From positions 143,585,051 through 143,649,050 of the forward strand of contig OX578133.1 of the NCBI GenBank assembly GCA_951213105.1: DNA of 64,000 nucleotides, read 5' to 3'. Position 1 is the stretch's first letter. Every line of letters begins with the position of its first letter. The position numbers and the translations under genes were made by a program. This stretch comes from Amaurobius ferox (taxonomy: Eukaryota > Arthropoda > Arachnida > Araneae > Amaurobiidae). The notes under the pieces were generated by a model, which searched no databases, was not told the origin of the DNA, and saw only the letters and a program-made list of their open reading frames with translations. Positions 13,610 through 24,479 of the stretch are shown here, one piece after another.

Positions 13610-14110
13610 CTACACTCGTGTGCCATGTTTGGGCCTTCTAGGAAACCGGAGGGCTTCTAAAGGGTTAGAAAATACTTTCAACTCCTTACTATATCCAGTC
13701 CATGTGAAGAAGACGAAAATCCTGCTGAGTTATGTTCTATTAGTACTATATGTACAAAGTGGCTTCTAAAGGGTCTGAAAATGCTTTTTGTAGCACCCAA
13801 TTGTATCATTTTATTCATCCGCCTTCCACACACACCAGAGGAAATAAAAAATCCAGCTCAGCTATGTTCTGAAACATGAACGATATTATAAGGGAGCAAA
13901 AATCTATATTTGGGGATAAACTGAGGGGGTGGGGTCTAAAGTGTTTGTAAAAAGTTTTGATAAAGTTTTTGAAGGCGCTTTGTAAAGTGTTGTTGTTGTT
14001 GTTGTTGAAACCCAGACCGTCCGACCTACCAGAAGCTTTGTAAAGTGTGCAAAGACTCAGTCTTCTAAGGTCACTGGTGGAGCTGGGAAAACTAGGGGTG
14101 GAAGTCATAT
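13610..14110 (+). repeat. degenerate tandem region with 44-bp insert
   Basis: GGGCTTCTAAAGGGTTAGAAA (13,651), GTGGCTTCTAAAGGGTCTGA (13,759) and 'gtggggtctaaagtgtttg' (13,929) recur with 'aaatcctgctgagttatgttct' and 'aaatccagctcagctatgttct'. The spacing is irregular. The open minus frame here (13,815-14,108) follows the repeat and shows no known domain. Confidence 0.5.
13991..14034 (-). mobile_element. ultra-short SINE-like insertion, copy 2 (44 bp)
   Basis: On the minus strand the insert reads TTCTGGTAGGTCGGACGG, then TCTGGGTTTCAACAACAAC and further ACA units. It is bounded by a perfect 14-bp direct repeat GCTTTGTAAAGTGT (13,977-13,990 and 14,035-14,048). The target-site duplication plus an ACA-repeat 3' end indicate target-primed retroposition. 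At 44 bp it is far shorter than a normal SINE and is probably a 5'-truncated copy. Confidence 0.8.
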
Positions 14111-14682
14111 GTGAACACCTATTTTCCTTCCAGAATTTGATGCTGAGTCCAAATCAGCCATCATTTAAGTTTTATATTTAGCAGATCCTGTGAAATAGTT
14201 GTTTCAAAAATAAAATTTTTGTAAAAACAACAGTATGGCAAAAAATTTGCCATCATTCTCGAGATTTCAAGAAGTTCCCAATAAAGGATAAAATTCCCCC
14301 TTTAAACCTTTAGTGAAGAGAAAAGAATAAGAGAAAAAATAGTTTCCTAATTGAGATAGAATTTACATTGAAATTGATTTTCTTCCCATTATTCATCTAT
14401 GCTTATTATATACAAAACGCAATTTACACGTTTTTTGCCTTCTAGATATATTATCGAGAGTCATTCCTTGCAATCATCAACATTCTCTGCGACATTTCAT
14501 CAATGCAACCGATAATCAAACCCAACCAACAATTTGCATAAATAAATAAATCAGCAAAGTTTGGTACTGATTGGCGTATGCGTTCAAAAATTAGAGCTCG
14601 TATAAAAGATTCAAATAGTTTAATAAGAGAGTTTGACTTGCATGCATCCCATCCTTGTAAAAATATATATTACGGATGCACG

Positions 14683-14724
14683 CCATAGGGAGTAAACCAT
14701 AGGGAGCAAGCCATAGGGAGAAAG
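14683..14724 (+). repeat. 14-bp tandem repeat, three copies
   Basis: CCATAGGGAGTAAA, CCATAGGGAGCAAG and CCATAGGGAGAAAG start at 14,683, 14,697 and 14,711. Confidence 0.9.
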
Positions 14725-14729
14725 GGACA

Positions 14730-16844
14730 GCCACCCAATTTTTATGACTGGGAAAAAGGCATAAAATATTTACAAGGAGTATAAAATCAAATAGGGGTGT
14801 AAATTCAGTGATAAATGTTTGTATCGGGCCCACAATTTATAAAAGCAGCTCTTAGTACTCATGCTAGTCCAATTACACGAAACATAAATGAGCAAATGCT
14901 TAAAACGGTTTTGTTACCTTAATTTATTGATGCTATAAAGATTTATTTTCGAAGCCGACCACAAAGTTTAGAAGGGATAAAACTGCACTTCAGCTGAACA
15001 CTTTTCGAAAGTAGTATGTTAATACGAATCTGTCAGTTGATACACAATTATAAATATTTCTTTCAATTTTGAAAACTATTTGACCACCTTTCGAGAAAGA
15101 CAAAAACATATTTGAAGAAATATAGTTCATTGTTATTTGGAAAAAAAATCATTCTTACTGCTTTAAGTATTTTCTTCCACAATCCACGATTTCTCCACAA
15201 ATCTAAGTTACTCCCCGATTTCTTTCTTCGAAGATTTTCTGTCTTGAACAGAAGACTTCTTACGAAAGTGACAGCCGTCACTCGGGCATCGAAAAACACC
15301 CAGAAAAGCAGAAGGAATCACATGAATAACAATCACTTTTGAAGAAAAATGTCCAGCCGCCTCAGATGCCTTACTCGATAAACGTGGAGGATAAAATCTG
15401 ACGTTGTTTTTCTGTCTTATCAACAGTTTTATGATATTTTGCGTTTTTGTTTTAATAACATGACGGAAATGGTAGGCTCTCAAAAAACTTTTCGATATTA
15501 TTTTCTTTAAATTTGTAACACTACAGGATAGTTTTATTTCATTAAATAAACACAAAAGGCGCCAAGAACTCTTATTATTTTTAGCACGTGAGTTAGCCTT
15601 TGTCAGAGGTAAAAAATTAGCACACACACTCAAAATCACATCATTTAAAAGCTAGAGATGCAAAAGCTGTAGGCTTAAGTCAAACTAGAAAGCCCTATCA
15701 GAGTTAAAAAGTAGAATTAGGAAGGGCTTTTTACTTCGAGCCTCCTCAAACGTTATCTCAAAGCAAATTGCCTCAGGTGATTTTAGGAATTTGCCATTTA
15801 TCTAATAACAAATAATTAGCAAACATAGATCAATCACTTGCATAAGTCACAAAGATATCCACAACATGGAACAGAAGTAGGCGGAAGTTTGTGGAAAGTC
15901 AGTGATTAACAGACGAAAATAATTCTATCCAATATTGCTATTAGGAGCTTTTATTAGCACACATTTAAACACATATTAAAACATGCCACGTAGCCAAAAC
16001 TATCGTAGCCTCAAAGTATATTTTATTCAAAAAAGTTCTTAAGTTGCAACCAATGATTCAAGAAATATTAAGTCATGTAATCTTTTTTAAACACCCTGTC
16101 TAGATATAGCACATTTTTTAATTTTTCAACTGAGTAAATATATACTACGTGATTTAAGACGCTCTTATAGATATAACTAATATGATAAATGATTTGAGAT
16201 GATCATCATCAATGAGATCATCTATTTCATTCAGATTTTCGTTTTAAAATTATACAATATGGAACTGAATAGAGTCAAGTACAAACCGACGTAAAATAAA
16301 ATAAAATCCATCCAATATTAGTTCTTAAATAATTTATTTCGTCATTCAGAATGATATATTCGATTTGTTCTTATTTCTACCAATCTCATAAAACACACCA
16401 CAATCCCATATTATTGTATGATTCAGTGTAATCACACACAAGGATAGAATAAAGATCCCTTACAGCCATCAATCAAAGTAATACCGCCATTCTATGGTCA
16501 TTTATTTTGTCCTAATTGTATTTTTTTTTTGGTGGTTGGATTGCTCGCTTTTATATTCTATCACTCTCCGCGTCTTATTTGATTCCAAATATAATTGAAT
16601 TACATACCGTACTCTGACATAATGCGTTATTACCGGTTCCACCTGAACTGTTAGAACATTTTCAATTCAAAAAGCTTCTTTAGAATAGGTAATGGCTAAC
16701 AATTTTTGTATTTTTTCTTAATTTCACAATAAATTAAATTTTTATAATTTTACACTGAAAGAAAATTCAAGATGCCTATAATCTTTAGCTATTTTATCAG
16801 TTATTTCCTATAAAAAAACAAAGTATTTCAAGTTATAAGATTCA
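14730..16844. other. no gene seen; open frame without known domain
   Basis: A 143-codon minus frame (15,208-15,639) overlaps two other open frames. It has no recognisable motif and ordinary A+T-rich codon content, so I treat it as chance. Confidence 0.45.
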
Positions 16845-16966
16845 CACATGGCCTAAGGATTAACTCTCTTGCCTTCTCAGGTACTAGGTGATTGCACGTT
16901 ACTGATCCTGCTTATATAATCGTAGCGATTCGAATCACTGACCTTCCCGGGTATGGGTGGTTGCAC
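16845..16966 (+). mobile_element. tRNA-derived SINE, apparently dimeric
   Basis: An A-box-like TGGCCTAAGG (16,849-16,858) is followed 49 bp later by a degraded B box GTTACTGATCC (16,898-16,908). A second, related half follows: CTTCCCGGGTATGGGTGGTTGCAC (about 16,943-16,966) lines up with CTTCTCAGGTACTAGGTGATTGCAC of the first half. The unit then runs directly into a CA and TA microsatellite, a common SINE tail. It has no tRNA fold or intact acceptor, so it is not a tRNA gene. Confidence 0.5.
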
Positions 16967-16967
16967 A

Positions 16968-17029
<62 letters not shown>
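16967..17029. repeat. (CA)n(TA)n microsatellite
   Basis: About 13 CA units switch directly to about 18 TA units. It lies immediately 3' of the SINE-like dimer. Confidence 0.95.
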
Positions 17030-17179
17030 CATGCATCATAGTAGAAAGAAAAGCATTAAAATTATGTCAAAAATTAAGAAATCAGTAAATATTTAATCTG
17101 TAATTGCTGCAGGATGTTTTGTCATTGGTTTGATTTTTCTTCTGCCTGTACTACTTAAAAGTCCCTTTCAGTTTTTGAT

Positions 17180-17668
17180 TTGGATTTGTTTGAGGCTTTT
17201 CATATAAATAAAAATTTCAGCAATTTGATTAAGGATTTTCTAGAACATCTTATTACTCGGAGTTATGGTTTGACCGCGTTTAATTATTTTTCCTCCGTGT
17301 CTCATTCATCTTATGTACCACACATCATTTTCATACTGTCTGCATTTTGGTATAATTATTTCTTCTTAATTTACTTCTCATTCATCACACTAATTGGCGC
17401 TGCTACAGTAGGTTTAGTAATAACCACACTAGCCACATATGATTTAACCCTCTGCCACGCTATGTTCAACCATTGCACTAACATGATATGGTTGAGCTCT
17501 CATTTGGCGTTCAGCACGGATCTTGTTCACACTGAAGAAGGGAATCCAAACGTTTCAGAAACAATGGTATTTTTTAATATTCTATTTATGCAGAATTTTA
17601 CGTTGAATTCAGCTACCAATCCCTCTGTATTTTATATGTTGTTAGTATACTTTATAGACAGTTACTAA
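17180..17668 (+). CDS. unidentified hydrophobic ORF, 162 codons
   Basis: I do not recognise this protein. It is the second-longest clean non-repeat frame in the window. The first 50 residues are mixed. There follow at least two strong membrane segments (about 52-68, FILSAFWYNYFFLIYFSF; about 70-85, LIGAATVGLVITTLA), a polar region with HTEEGNPN, and a final hydrophobic stretch ending VFYMLLVYFIDSY. After the stop, another frame stays open for about 40 codons (VEVVSSHRSLQNCGKFIAAIAV, about 17,660-17,790), so a frameshifted or exon-split gene is possible. An arthropod gustatory-receptor relic is one thought, but no TYxxxxxQF signature is present. It may also be a chance ORF next to a CA/TA microsatellite. 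Confidence 0.2.
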   Translation: MDLFEAFHINKNFSNLIKDFLEHLITRSYGLTAFNYFSSVSHSSYVPHIIFILSAFWYNYFFLIYFSFITLIGAATVGLVITTLATYDLTLCHAMFNHCTNMIWLSSHLAFSTDLVHTEEGNPNVSETMVFFNILFMQNFTLNSATNPSVFYMLLVYFIDSY

Positions 17669-17909
17669 TATTAAGATGTCCATGTCTATTTCGGTTGAAG
17701 TTGTGAGTTCCCATAGAAGTTTGCAAAATTGCGGCAAATTTATTGCTGCCATTGCAGTCAACCTTTATTCCATTCTGATAAGCGCATAATATGCACGAAA
17801 CTGATTCATAGATACTGCTATCTGCAATGGGGATGTATTTCTTATGATGAACAGTATTTCTTCGGTAATATACATGATAGCCAGTATTTGACAATGTTTG
17901 TATGTCCAT

Positions 17910-18574
17910 AAATTTTTTAAATTACTTACTTTACTTCCATATGAAGTACTTTTTTTATCGCAATAAAAAACAACTTTAATAGTTCTAAAATTTTTGGATT
18001 TTTAAATTTTGTCATCAAATTTATCTTTTGCTAAAATTACCCCTTTCAGAATGCCTATTTAGAAGTTCGTCAATTCAAATTTATAAAAATAGCAATTTGT
18101 TTATAAGAAAAGAAACTAAACGTTGAGTAATAAAGACAAATTAATTACTATAATGTATACAAAAGAGAGACTATTGAGACTAATATGAGGGAACAAGCAA
18201 TATTTTGGGATTTCATATAAATTGTTCAATATACGTAGTTTTATGAGAGAAGATATTGATTATTAAACATTTAACTAAAATCAAAATATGAATATTTGCT
18301 ATATATTAAATATGAACATTGTAAATAATGAAAATGAGCCATTTCTGTTCGTAAATACCCTAACTAAAAATTTGTATTTTTACTATAAACTAAAATTATT
18401 ATTCTAGCTGCCCTGTAAGGTGAAGAAATATTTCCTGTTAATGTAGGATTTATGTTTCAGTCAATGATTTCTGTGGCTCTCAAATTGGGCTGAATTAACA
18501 TTAAATCAAATACAAATAATAAAGATGCATAAAGCATCATCTTATGCATAAAAAATCACAATATCATCTATAAA
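17910..18574. other. no gene seen
   Basis: A+T-rich noncoding sequence leading into the family B copies. Confidence 0.5.
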
Positions 18575-19020
18575 TCATTGATTGAAACACTTTCCAACTG
18601 AAATGCAGTTTTATTTGCACATGTCTAAAATGCGATACATTCAGATCTGATATTTTTTTTTTTAATTATCACAGTACTATAGTAATTTATTATACTTGAA
18701 AACTTAGAACTTTATCAAAAAAGACAATGCTAGTTACCTAAAACGAACTTTATTCACATGACGTCACCGAAATATATATCGCCTGCCTTTCTATGTAAAA
18801 TCTATAAATATTTCATTTTATATTACTTATATTCCAGACTCTAGAGCGAAATAATTTTGCGTGAGAACAATTTACAATTCTTATACAACTCACTTTACAA
18901 TTGCTTGATTTGTTTATATTCTACATGCTATAAGTTTAAAGTTGAAATTAGACTTCGTTGTAGGAGTAATCAAAGTTTAGTGATTATTTAAAATCAAAAA
19001 TATTGTAATTGCGTTAGCAC
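18575..19020 (+). repeat. dispersed 1-kb family B, copy 2 (5' part only)
   Basis: Shares CACTTTCCAACTGAAATGCA, GCGATACATTCAG and TTAGACTTCGTTGTAGGAGT with copies 1 and 3, but lacks the right-hand segment with the GACAGACAGA run. It lies 150 bp before copy 3 in the same orientation. Confidence 0.65.
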
Positions 19021-19176
19021 AAAAATTATATATACATATAATACACAAAAATAAATATTTTAATGCATTAAGAGTGTTGCCATTCCCTCTGAGGCTTTCT
19101 ACACCTTTCAAGCTTCGTACTATTATACTGACAAAGGCATTTTGGCCGAAAGATCTAAGACTAGCGTAGTATGAAA

Positions 19177-20420
19177 ACAAGAAAGATCAATCATGCATAA
19201 AGCATTGATTATGAAACACTGTTCAACTGAAATGCAATCCACTGAAAGTTTCGCTTTTTTAAAATGCGATACATTCAGCGGTGATATTTCTAAAATTATC
19301 ATAGAACTACAATAATTTATTTTACTTGAAAACTTCATCGAAAAAACGAACTTTATTCAAATGACGCCATCGAAATATAAATCGTCTGGCTTTCTATGTA
19401 AAAGCAATGAATATTTCATTCATACACTTTTATTCCAGACTCCACAGTTAAATAATTTTGCATGAAAACATTTAGAAATTCCTATACAACTCATCTTCCA
19501 ATCACTTCTCTACATTCTCATAAATTATCACAGTACTACAATAATTTATTTTCCTTGGACACTTAAAACCATGGCGGTAAAAGTACTTTCTAACTCCATG
19601 CTTAAAACTTCATCGAAAAAGGCAATGCTATAAAATCATCTGCTTCTCTATGTAAAATCAACGAATATTTCATTGCTATCACCTATATTCTAGACTCCAG
19701 AGCTAAATACTTTTGCCTTAAAAAGAATTCAGCAATTCTTATACAACTCATCATACAGCTTGATTTATTTACATTCTGCATACGTTAAAATTAGGCTTCG
19801 TTGTAGAAATAATCAAAGTTTGATGATCATTTAAAATAAAAAATATTGTAATTGCGTTGGGGCAGAATATAGATGCACAGAAAGTAATAAAAGATAAAGT
19901 GGTTTTAGGACGAATGCAATACTAAATCTAAATTTAAATAAACTTTAAAAATTACGATTTTTACTCTGGATAAAAAGATGGATGCCATGTTTTATTTTCA
20001 AGTGGGTCACGTGATCGCATCTTATTATATGGATCTAATTATTATTTTAATTTCTATTTAAAAAACTGCCGATCATATTTTTCTGAATTTTTTTTTATAT
20101 ATTTTATGGAATAATTTGAATATTTTTTAAAATTTTCAAAGCAATTTGTGAATTTTAACTTCGCTCAAAAAATGTTTGAAAAATTAGGTCCCATAGGGTT
20201 CAATGTATTTCATTATTTCAACTTGGGTTCAACCCAAAACTAATTGGGTGATGCTACTCATTTACATTGACATATGTCCCACAGACCGTCTCAACTACAT
20301 ACTAAAATTTCATTTTAATAAAGTCATTTTTACGGTAGTTATCGTGCGAACGGACAGACAGATAGACAGAATGATCAAAGCCACAAACGCTTTTCAATTA
20401 TATTGTAAAGTGTTAAAAAT
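19177..20420 (+). repeat. dispersed 1-kb family B, copy 3 (longest)
   Basis: The fullest copy. An internal stretch with AATAATTTATTTT, then CTTCATCGAAAAA and 'gctaaata', is duplicated (about 19,310-19,500 and 19,540-19,720). It also carries GATGGATGCCATGTTTTATT and GGGTCACGTGATCG, which copy 1 lacks but the inverted copy at 52.9 kb has. The end at 20,416 is GTAAAGTGTTAA, as in copy 1. Confidence 0.75.
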
Positions 20421-21129
20421 GTTTATGATTTTAGCAGGATATTTTTACACACTTTCATAGCTTTTTTCAGACCTGGAAAAAAGGCAGAAAACATAACGCC
20501 AGCAAAACATATCAAGGCTTTATTTTTCTTATGTGTGATTTAAAAATATAAATTTAATGTCACTTTTAGAGCAAAGTAAATTCAAAAGGATAGAAACAAA
20601 TTAACCTTTTCAACAATTTTAACCACAGCTAAGTCAAAAACAATAAAACCTTAACGTTTTTGTAACTTTTCGTGCTGTGGCCGCGCCCAGATTTCCGCCA
20701 ATATGAATTTCCTGTCTGAGAAGTAAAAACCTTTCGTTTTGCTAAGAACTCCGTTAATATTTCCGTTATTACCAGCACCCTTTAATAAGAAAAGTAATTA
20801 CGGGGTATTTCTTTCTATATTTTTTAGTGACAAAAACTCGTTATATTTATGCAAATATTTAAAGAAAGGTATACGTGACGTATATTCTATGTTCGTACAT
20901 TATGTATCATTAGCCAGTGAAATGAAAGAAGAGCAAAGTATTGCGTTCAATCCATGGCTTTAGTGTTGTATTATTTTTCTAAATAAAAGATGCGGAAATC
21001 CTTTTAAGAGTGTTTTTATTCCGCAAAGAACTAAGTTGTGCTGATAATATATAACTTTTAAAAACAGATTCTGCCCAGTAATATAATTATTGAAAGTTTA
21101 TAATAAATGGTTAAAAATTATGTTTATAT

Positions 21130-21250
21130 TATAGAGTATTAGACTAAATTTTACCGGCTGAAGAAACACTCGGCCAGAGCAGAGGATGGAACCAGGATCT
21201 TTTAGATTGCACATTCGCTTGCAGTTAGGAAGTACTAGAATTAAATCACA
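21130..21250 (-). mobile_element. tRNA-derived SINE-like copy (first of a direct pair)
   Basis: On the minus strand a B box TGGTTCCATCC (21,194-21,184) is followed by a short body ending AAATTTAGTCTAATACTCTATAA at 21,130. The A-box region is eroded. The same 3' end occurs in the copy 545 bp downstream in the same orientation. Confidence 0.45.
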
Positions 21251-21674
21251 TATTTTCCCTTCCGAAAAAACAGCTTAGCTTCTCTGGCTTCCTAACAAAG
21301 CCTACAATCTGACGAACAGTGAAATCCATTGTATTTGGAATCAAGAATATGAAATTAATAATTCTCACAAAGAATGGGGGATTATGGTAGAAATTAAACG
21401 TACTAATTAGTCTTATGCTATGACGAATTCATTTTAGCTATTTTTTGCAGTTTGAGGGATTTGTTTGAAGTTAAACTTCTTTTACCAAGAAAATGAACTA
21501 TAACCAACATTTTTCAAAAGTTGCCAATTTTGGCGTCAAAATTTTGCCAATATAGTCAAACTGTCATCAAATTCGTCCCTAGGATCGTTAAATTATCAAC
21601 AAGCTGGATGGACAGATAAACCGCCAGATATACGTAAATAATTTTCTTAAATAGTATTCGGGGGTTGGAGGACT

Positions 21675-21800
21675 TATAGAGTATTAGACCCAATTTTATA
21701 AGTTGAAAAAGTAACGGGTTAAACTGAAGATTGATCTCGAACCTCTTGGACTGAACCTCCAGACATCCAAGCTACTAACACTAATTTTAATCCTCTTACC
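21675..21800 (-). mobile_element. tRNA-derived SINE-like copy (second of a direct pair)
   Basis: On the minus strand an A-box-like TAGCTTGGATG (21,774-21,764) and a B box GGTTCGAGATC (21,743-21,733) are followed by a body ending GGGTCTAATACTCTATA at 21,675. The A-to-B spacing is about 12 bp shorter than in a tRNA, so this is a deleted derivative, not a working tRNA. Confidence 0.5.
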
Positions 21801-22354
21801 CTATAATCTTGTAAAGAAATGTCAATGAGTGTACACGTTTGGCCTATCTGTAAAGTGACCATGACAAACCAATAATAGTTATTGCAGAGCTTTAAACGGA
21901 GAATTTAAAAAGTTGGGTTAAAAAACTTTGCAACAAAGCGGGATAAACGAAAAATACTAATTGTGGAGTTGTAGAACGTTGTATATTGAGAAGTAATCGA
22001 CAAGAAAAATATTACAGAAGGCATTTATTTGACACAGTATTGTTATGAGTGAATTATGATATTCAGGAGTAATAGAGTGACTAACATTTACAGGAGCAGA
22101 AATCTAATGTAGAACCTGTTTAAAATGCTCTCCGTCAGAAACAATCCCCATCTAAATTCCAGAAAGAATATTACCACGTACTGTGCCAAGCACTGAAGGT
22201 ATCACCGTGTTAGAGGCCCTGGTTGTCTTTAACAAGCCTCAAGTAGCTCTTTAACAAGTGTTTGGTGTCTTCCGTATGTACTTTTTGATAGTTCCTAATA
22301 TTGATTTCTACTACTTATATACCTACATGAAAAACGCGAATTACGAAGCTATAT

Positions 22355-22550
22355 CTCATTTTGTTGCTGAGTTCTAAGTCCTAACGTTTTAAATTATTTG
22401 CTAGAGGCACTGCAATCTCTTTTATTTGATCGGATATGGTCACTTTACTATAAATAGGACCCGAGTGTATACTCGTGTGCATTTCCTTACAAAGTTATTG
22501 GTATGCTTAAGGACATGTCTAGGAACTATTATAGAGTACACTGCAAAAAT
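22355..22550 (+). repeat. dispersed family A, copy 2
   Basis: Shares GAGTTCTAAGTCCTAACG, 'gctagaggcactgcaatc', TTTTATTTGATCGGATATGG, TTTCCTTACAAAG and 'gcttaaggacatgtctaggaac' with the other copies. Confidence 0.65.
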
Positions 22551-24192
22551 GTGATCCAAGCTTACCTGTAGAATGAATTAATGATTCCAGATATCCTCCA
22601 AGGTGAAGAAAGTGTTCATGTAAATAAAGAATTCATGTCTCGGCCGATAACTTTCAACATTCAAACTGAACTGACTGGAATGTTTACCACTTTAAAGTTC
22701 ATTTCATGCATATGAAGTCTACTTTGAGCGGGACCTGAATTTTATAGCTGATTATGTACATTTATGAATTTGCTTGTACACTCAGGGTGCTCTCTTATAC
22801 TCGGGATTAGAATTCGGCATCTAGAGATCTAAAACCAAAGCGTGAACTCTACATCCACAGATGAGACTTGCTGATTATCAAAAGTCCTTTCTTTGTAATG
22901 GGATGATCGGTGGAAGTTGACTATTGGAATCTGCGTTGACGACTCGATAAAATCTCTTAAGATATTTTCTCAGAAATAAATTTCCAAACAAAAAAATACT
23001 TTAAAATTAAAACATTTAAAAATACATATGAATTAAGACGTTTCAAGGAAATGTTTATGTTGGGTGTAACTTACATATTAAATATTAAATTCTAAATTTA
23101 AAAAAAAATAATATAATAAATTTATTATTTAAGCATAAAATAAGGTCCAAACAGACCGACGACGATAAAATATTCAAAATTTATCCTAAATGTCTGCTGA
23201 ATAAATATTGCGTCGTGCTTTAATAAATTGTGTTCTGTAAAAATGAAAATTTTTTACCGTAATTGGTTTTGTCGAACATGTTTTTACCAATAATAGTTTC
23301 TTTGATGGGAATGCCACAAAATATATATAAAAGAAATTAGCTTCAGGGAAAAAGATCACGTCTCCCTGCTTCACTATTTTTTTTATTATTTCGACATAGC
23401 TGATATAATAGTTTTTACTTTTGCTTTGCTACATATTAGTATATGTATATAAAAGTATTGCAATAAAATCAGAAATTTTATTATCAGCTGCTAATGGATC
23501 CACTCGTTTAGCACATCCTTGAGCACGAATCAAATGTTTTTTGGATGATACCTGCGTGTCATTGGTGTGGAAATTTGTAGCATATCTCTTAAAAGTATGC
23601 AATTTGAATTGAATTGTTAGAGAACTATTATTTCCGATAAACACAAGCGCGAAGTTTCATTTACAGTGAAATGAAACTTCTCAAAGACAGCTGCGGAACA
23701 GGGGTGCTAATTTAGGACTTTTAAAATTTGCAAAGTTATATTTCAATCTTCATATTGAAAACGAAAAATAAGAAATTTCAATATAACTTTATCATCTTAT
23801 AAACATTAATACATTATACTCCCATTAAATATTATTTATTGTGTGTACGTATTTTAATACACCATATACATTTTAAATATTCATTGATTGTTTTCTTCCT
23901 TAATACAGAGACTTTTATCTTCACTATTTAATTTCTACGTTATGTATAAGTCTCTCAAGTAGCTCTGTTTTATTTTTAGAGCCGGATGTACAATTCATTT
24001 TGGAAAACAGCGATTTCATTCCATTTAGTGCTGAATAATCCTTTTCCAATATTATAGTGTCTCTTTTTCTCACTGATTCCTCCAATAAACCAAAGTCTTG
24101 ATCGGAATTTAGTCCTATAATAATGAAAATATATTTTAATATTATTTCAGAGAAAGCTGTTTTCATTTATTTTTCCTGAACTGAAAAAGCTC
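22551..24192. other. no gene seen
   Basis: A+T-rich. At 22,800-22,870 the minus strand has a faint tRNA-like stretch (GATGTAGAGTTCACGC, then 'cgaattctaatcc'), too weak to call. The 80-codon minus frame at 23,924-24,166 is not recognisable and is not clearly part of the Tigger relic. Confidence 0.45.
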
Positions 24193-24200
24193 TTCCCGAC

Positions 24201-24377
24201 TAGTGGTGGAGCCAGATGGGGAATGGTTGCGAGGTCAAGCCCCACTAGCAAGAAGATGGATTTTTTGTTTTGTTTTTTTTTCGCAAGAAAACAAAATTAG
24301 TAATTCAAAATTTTTATATTAGGACTAAACTTACCTAGAACCCCCTTCCCCAGAAAAACTTCCTGTCTCCACTACTG
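24201..24377. mobile_element. hAT-like MITE, about 177 bp
   Basis: Imperfect terminal inverted repeats TAGTGGTGGAGCCAG (left) and CTGTCTCCACTACTG (right; its reverse complement CAGTAGTGGAGACAG matches at 12 of 15). The flanks TTCCCGAC (24,193-24,200) and TTCCCAGT (24,378-24,385) look like a decayed 8-bp target-site duplication, as hAT elements make. No coding capacity. Confidence 0.55.
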
Positions 24378-24479
24378 TTCCCAGTCATTAAAAATAAATT
24401 AATACCTCAGCATCGATACATCAGGATTTAACTTACCTGGGCCCTGCTGTAAACGGTCCTCCCATCTGTCATATAAATT

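Noticed and set aside
14591..14833. 80-codon minus frame with hydrophobic stretches
   Set aside because: Overlaps the 14-bp tandem repeat and has no recognisable domain.
15208..15639. 143-codon minus-strand frame
   Set aside because: No recognisable motif, overlaps open frames on the other strand, and no splice or promoter context.
23924..24166. C-terminal part of the Tigger transposase
   Set aside because: The frame is on the right strand but shows no match to the family's C-terminal region, and a hAT-like MITE lies between.
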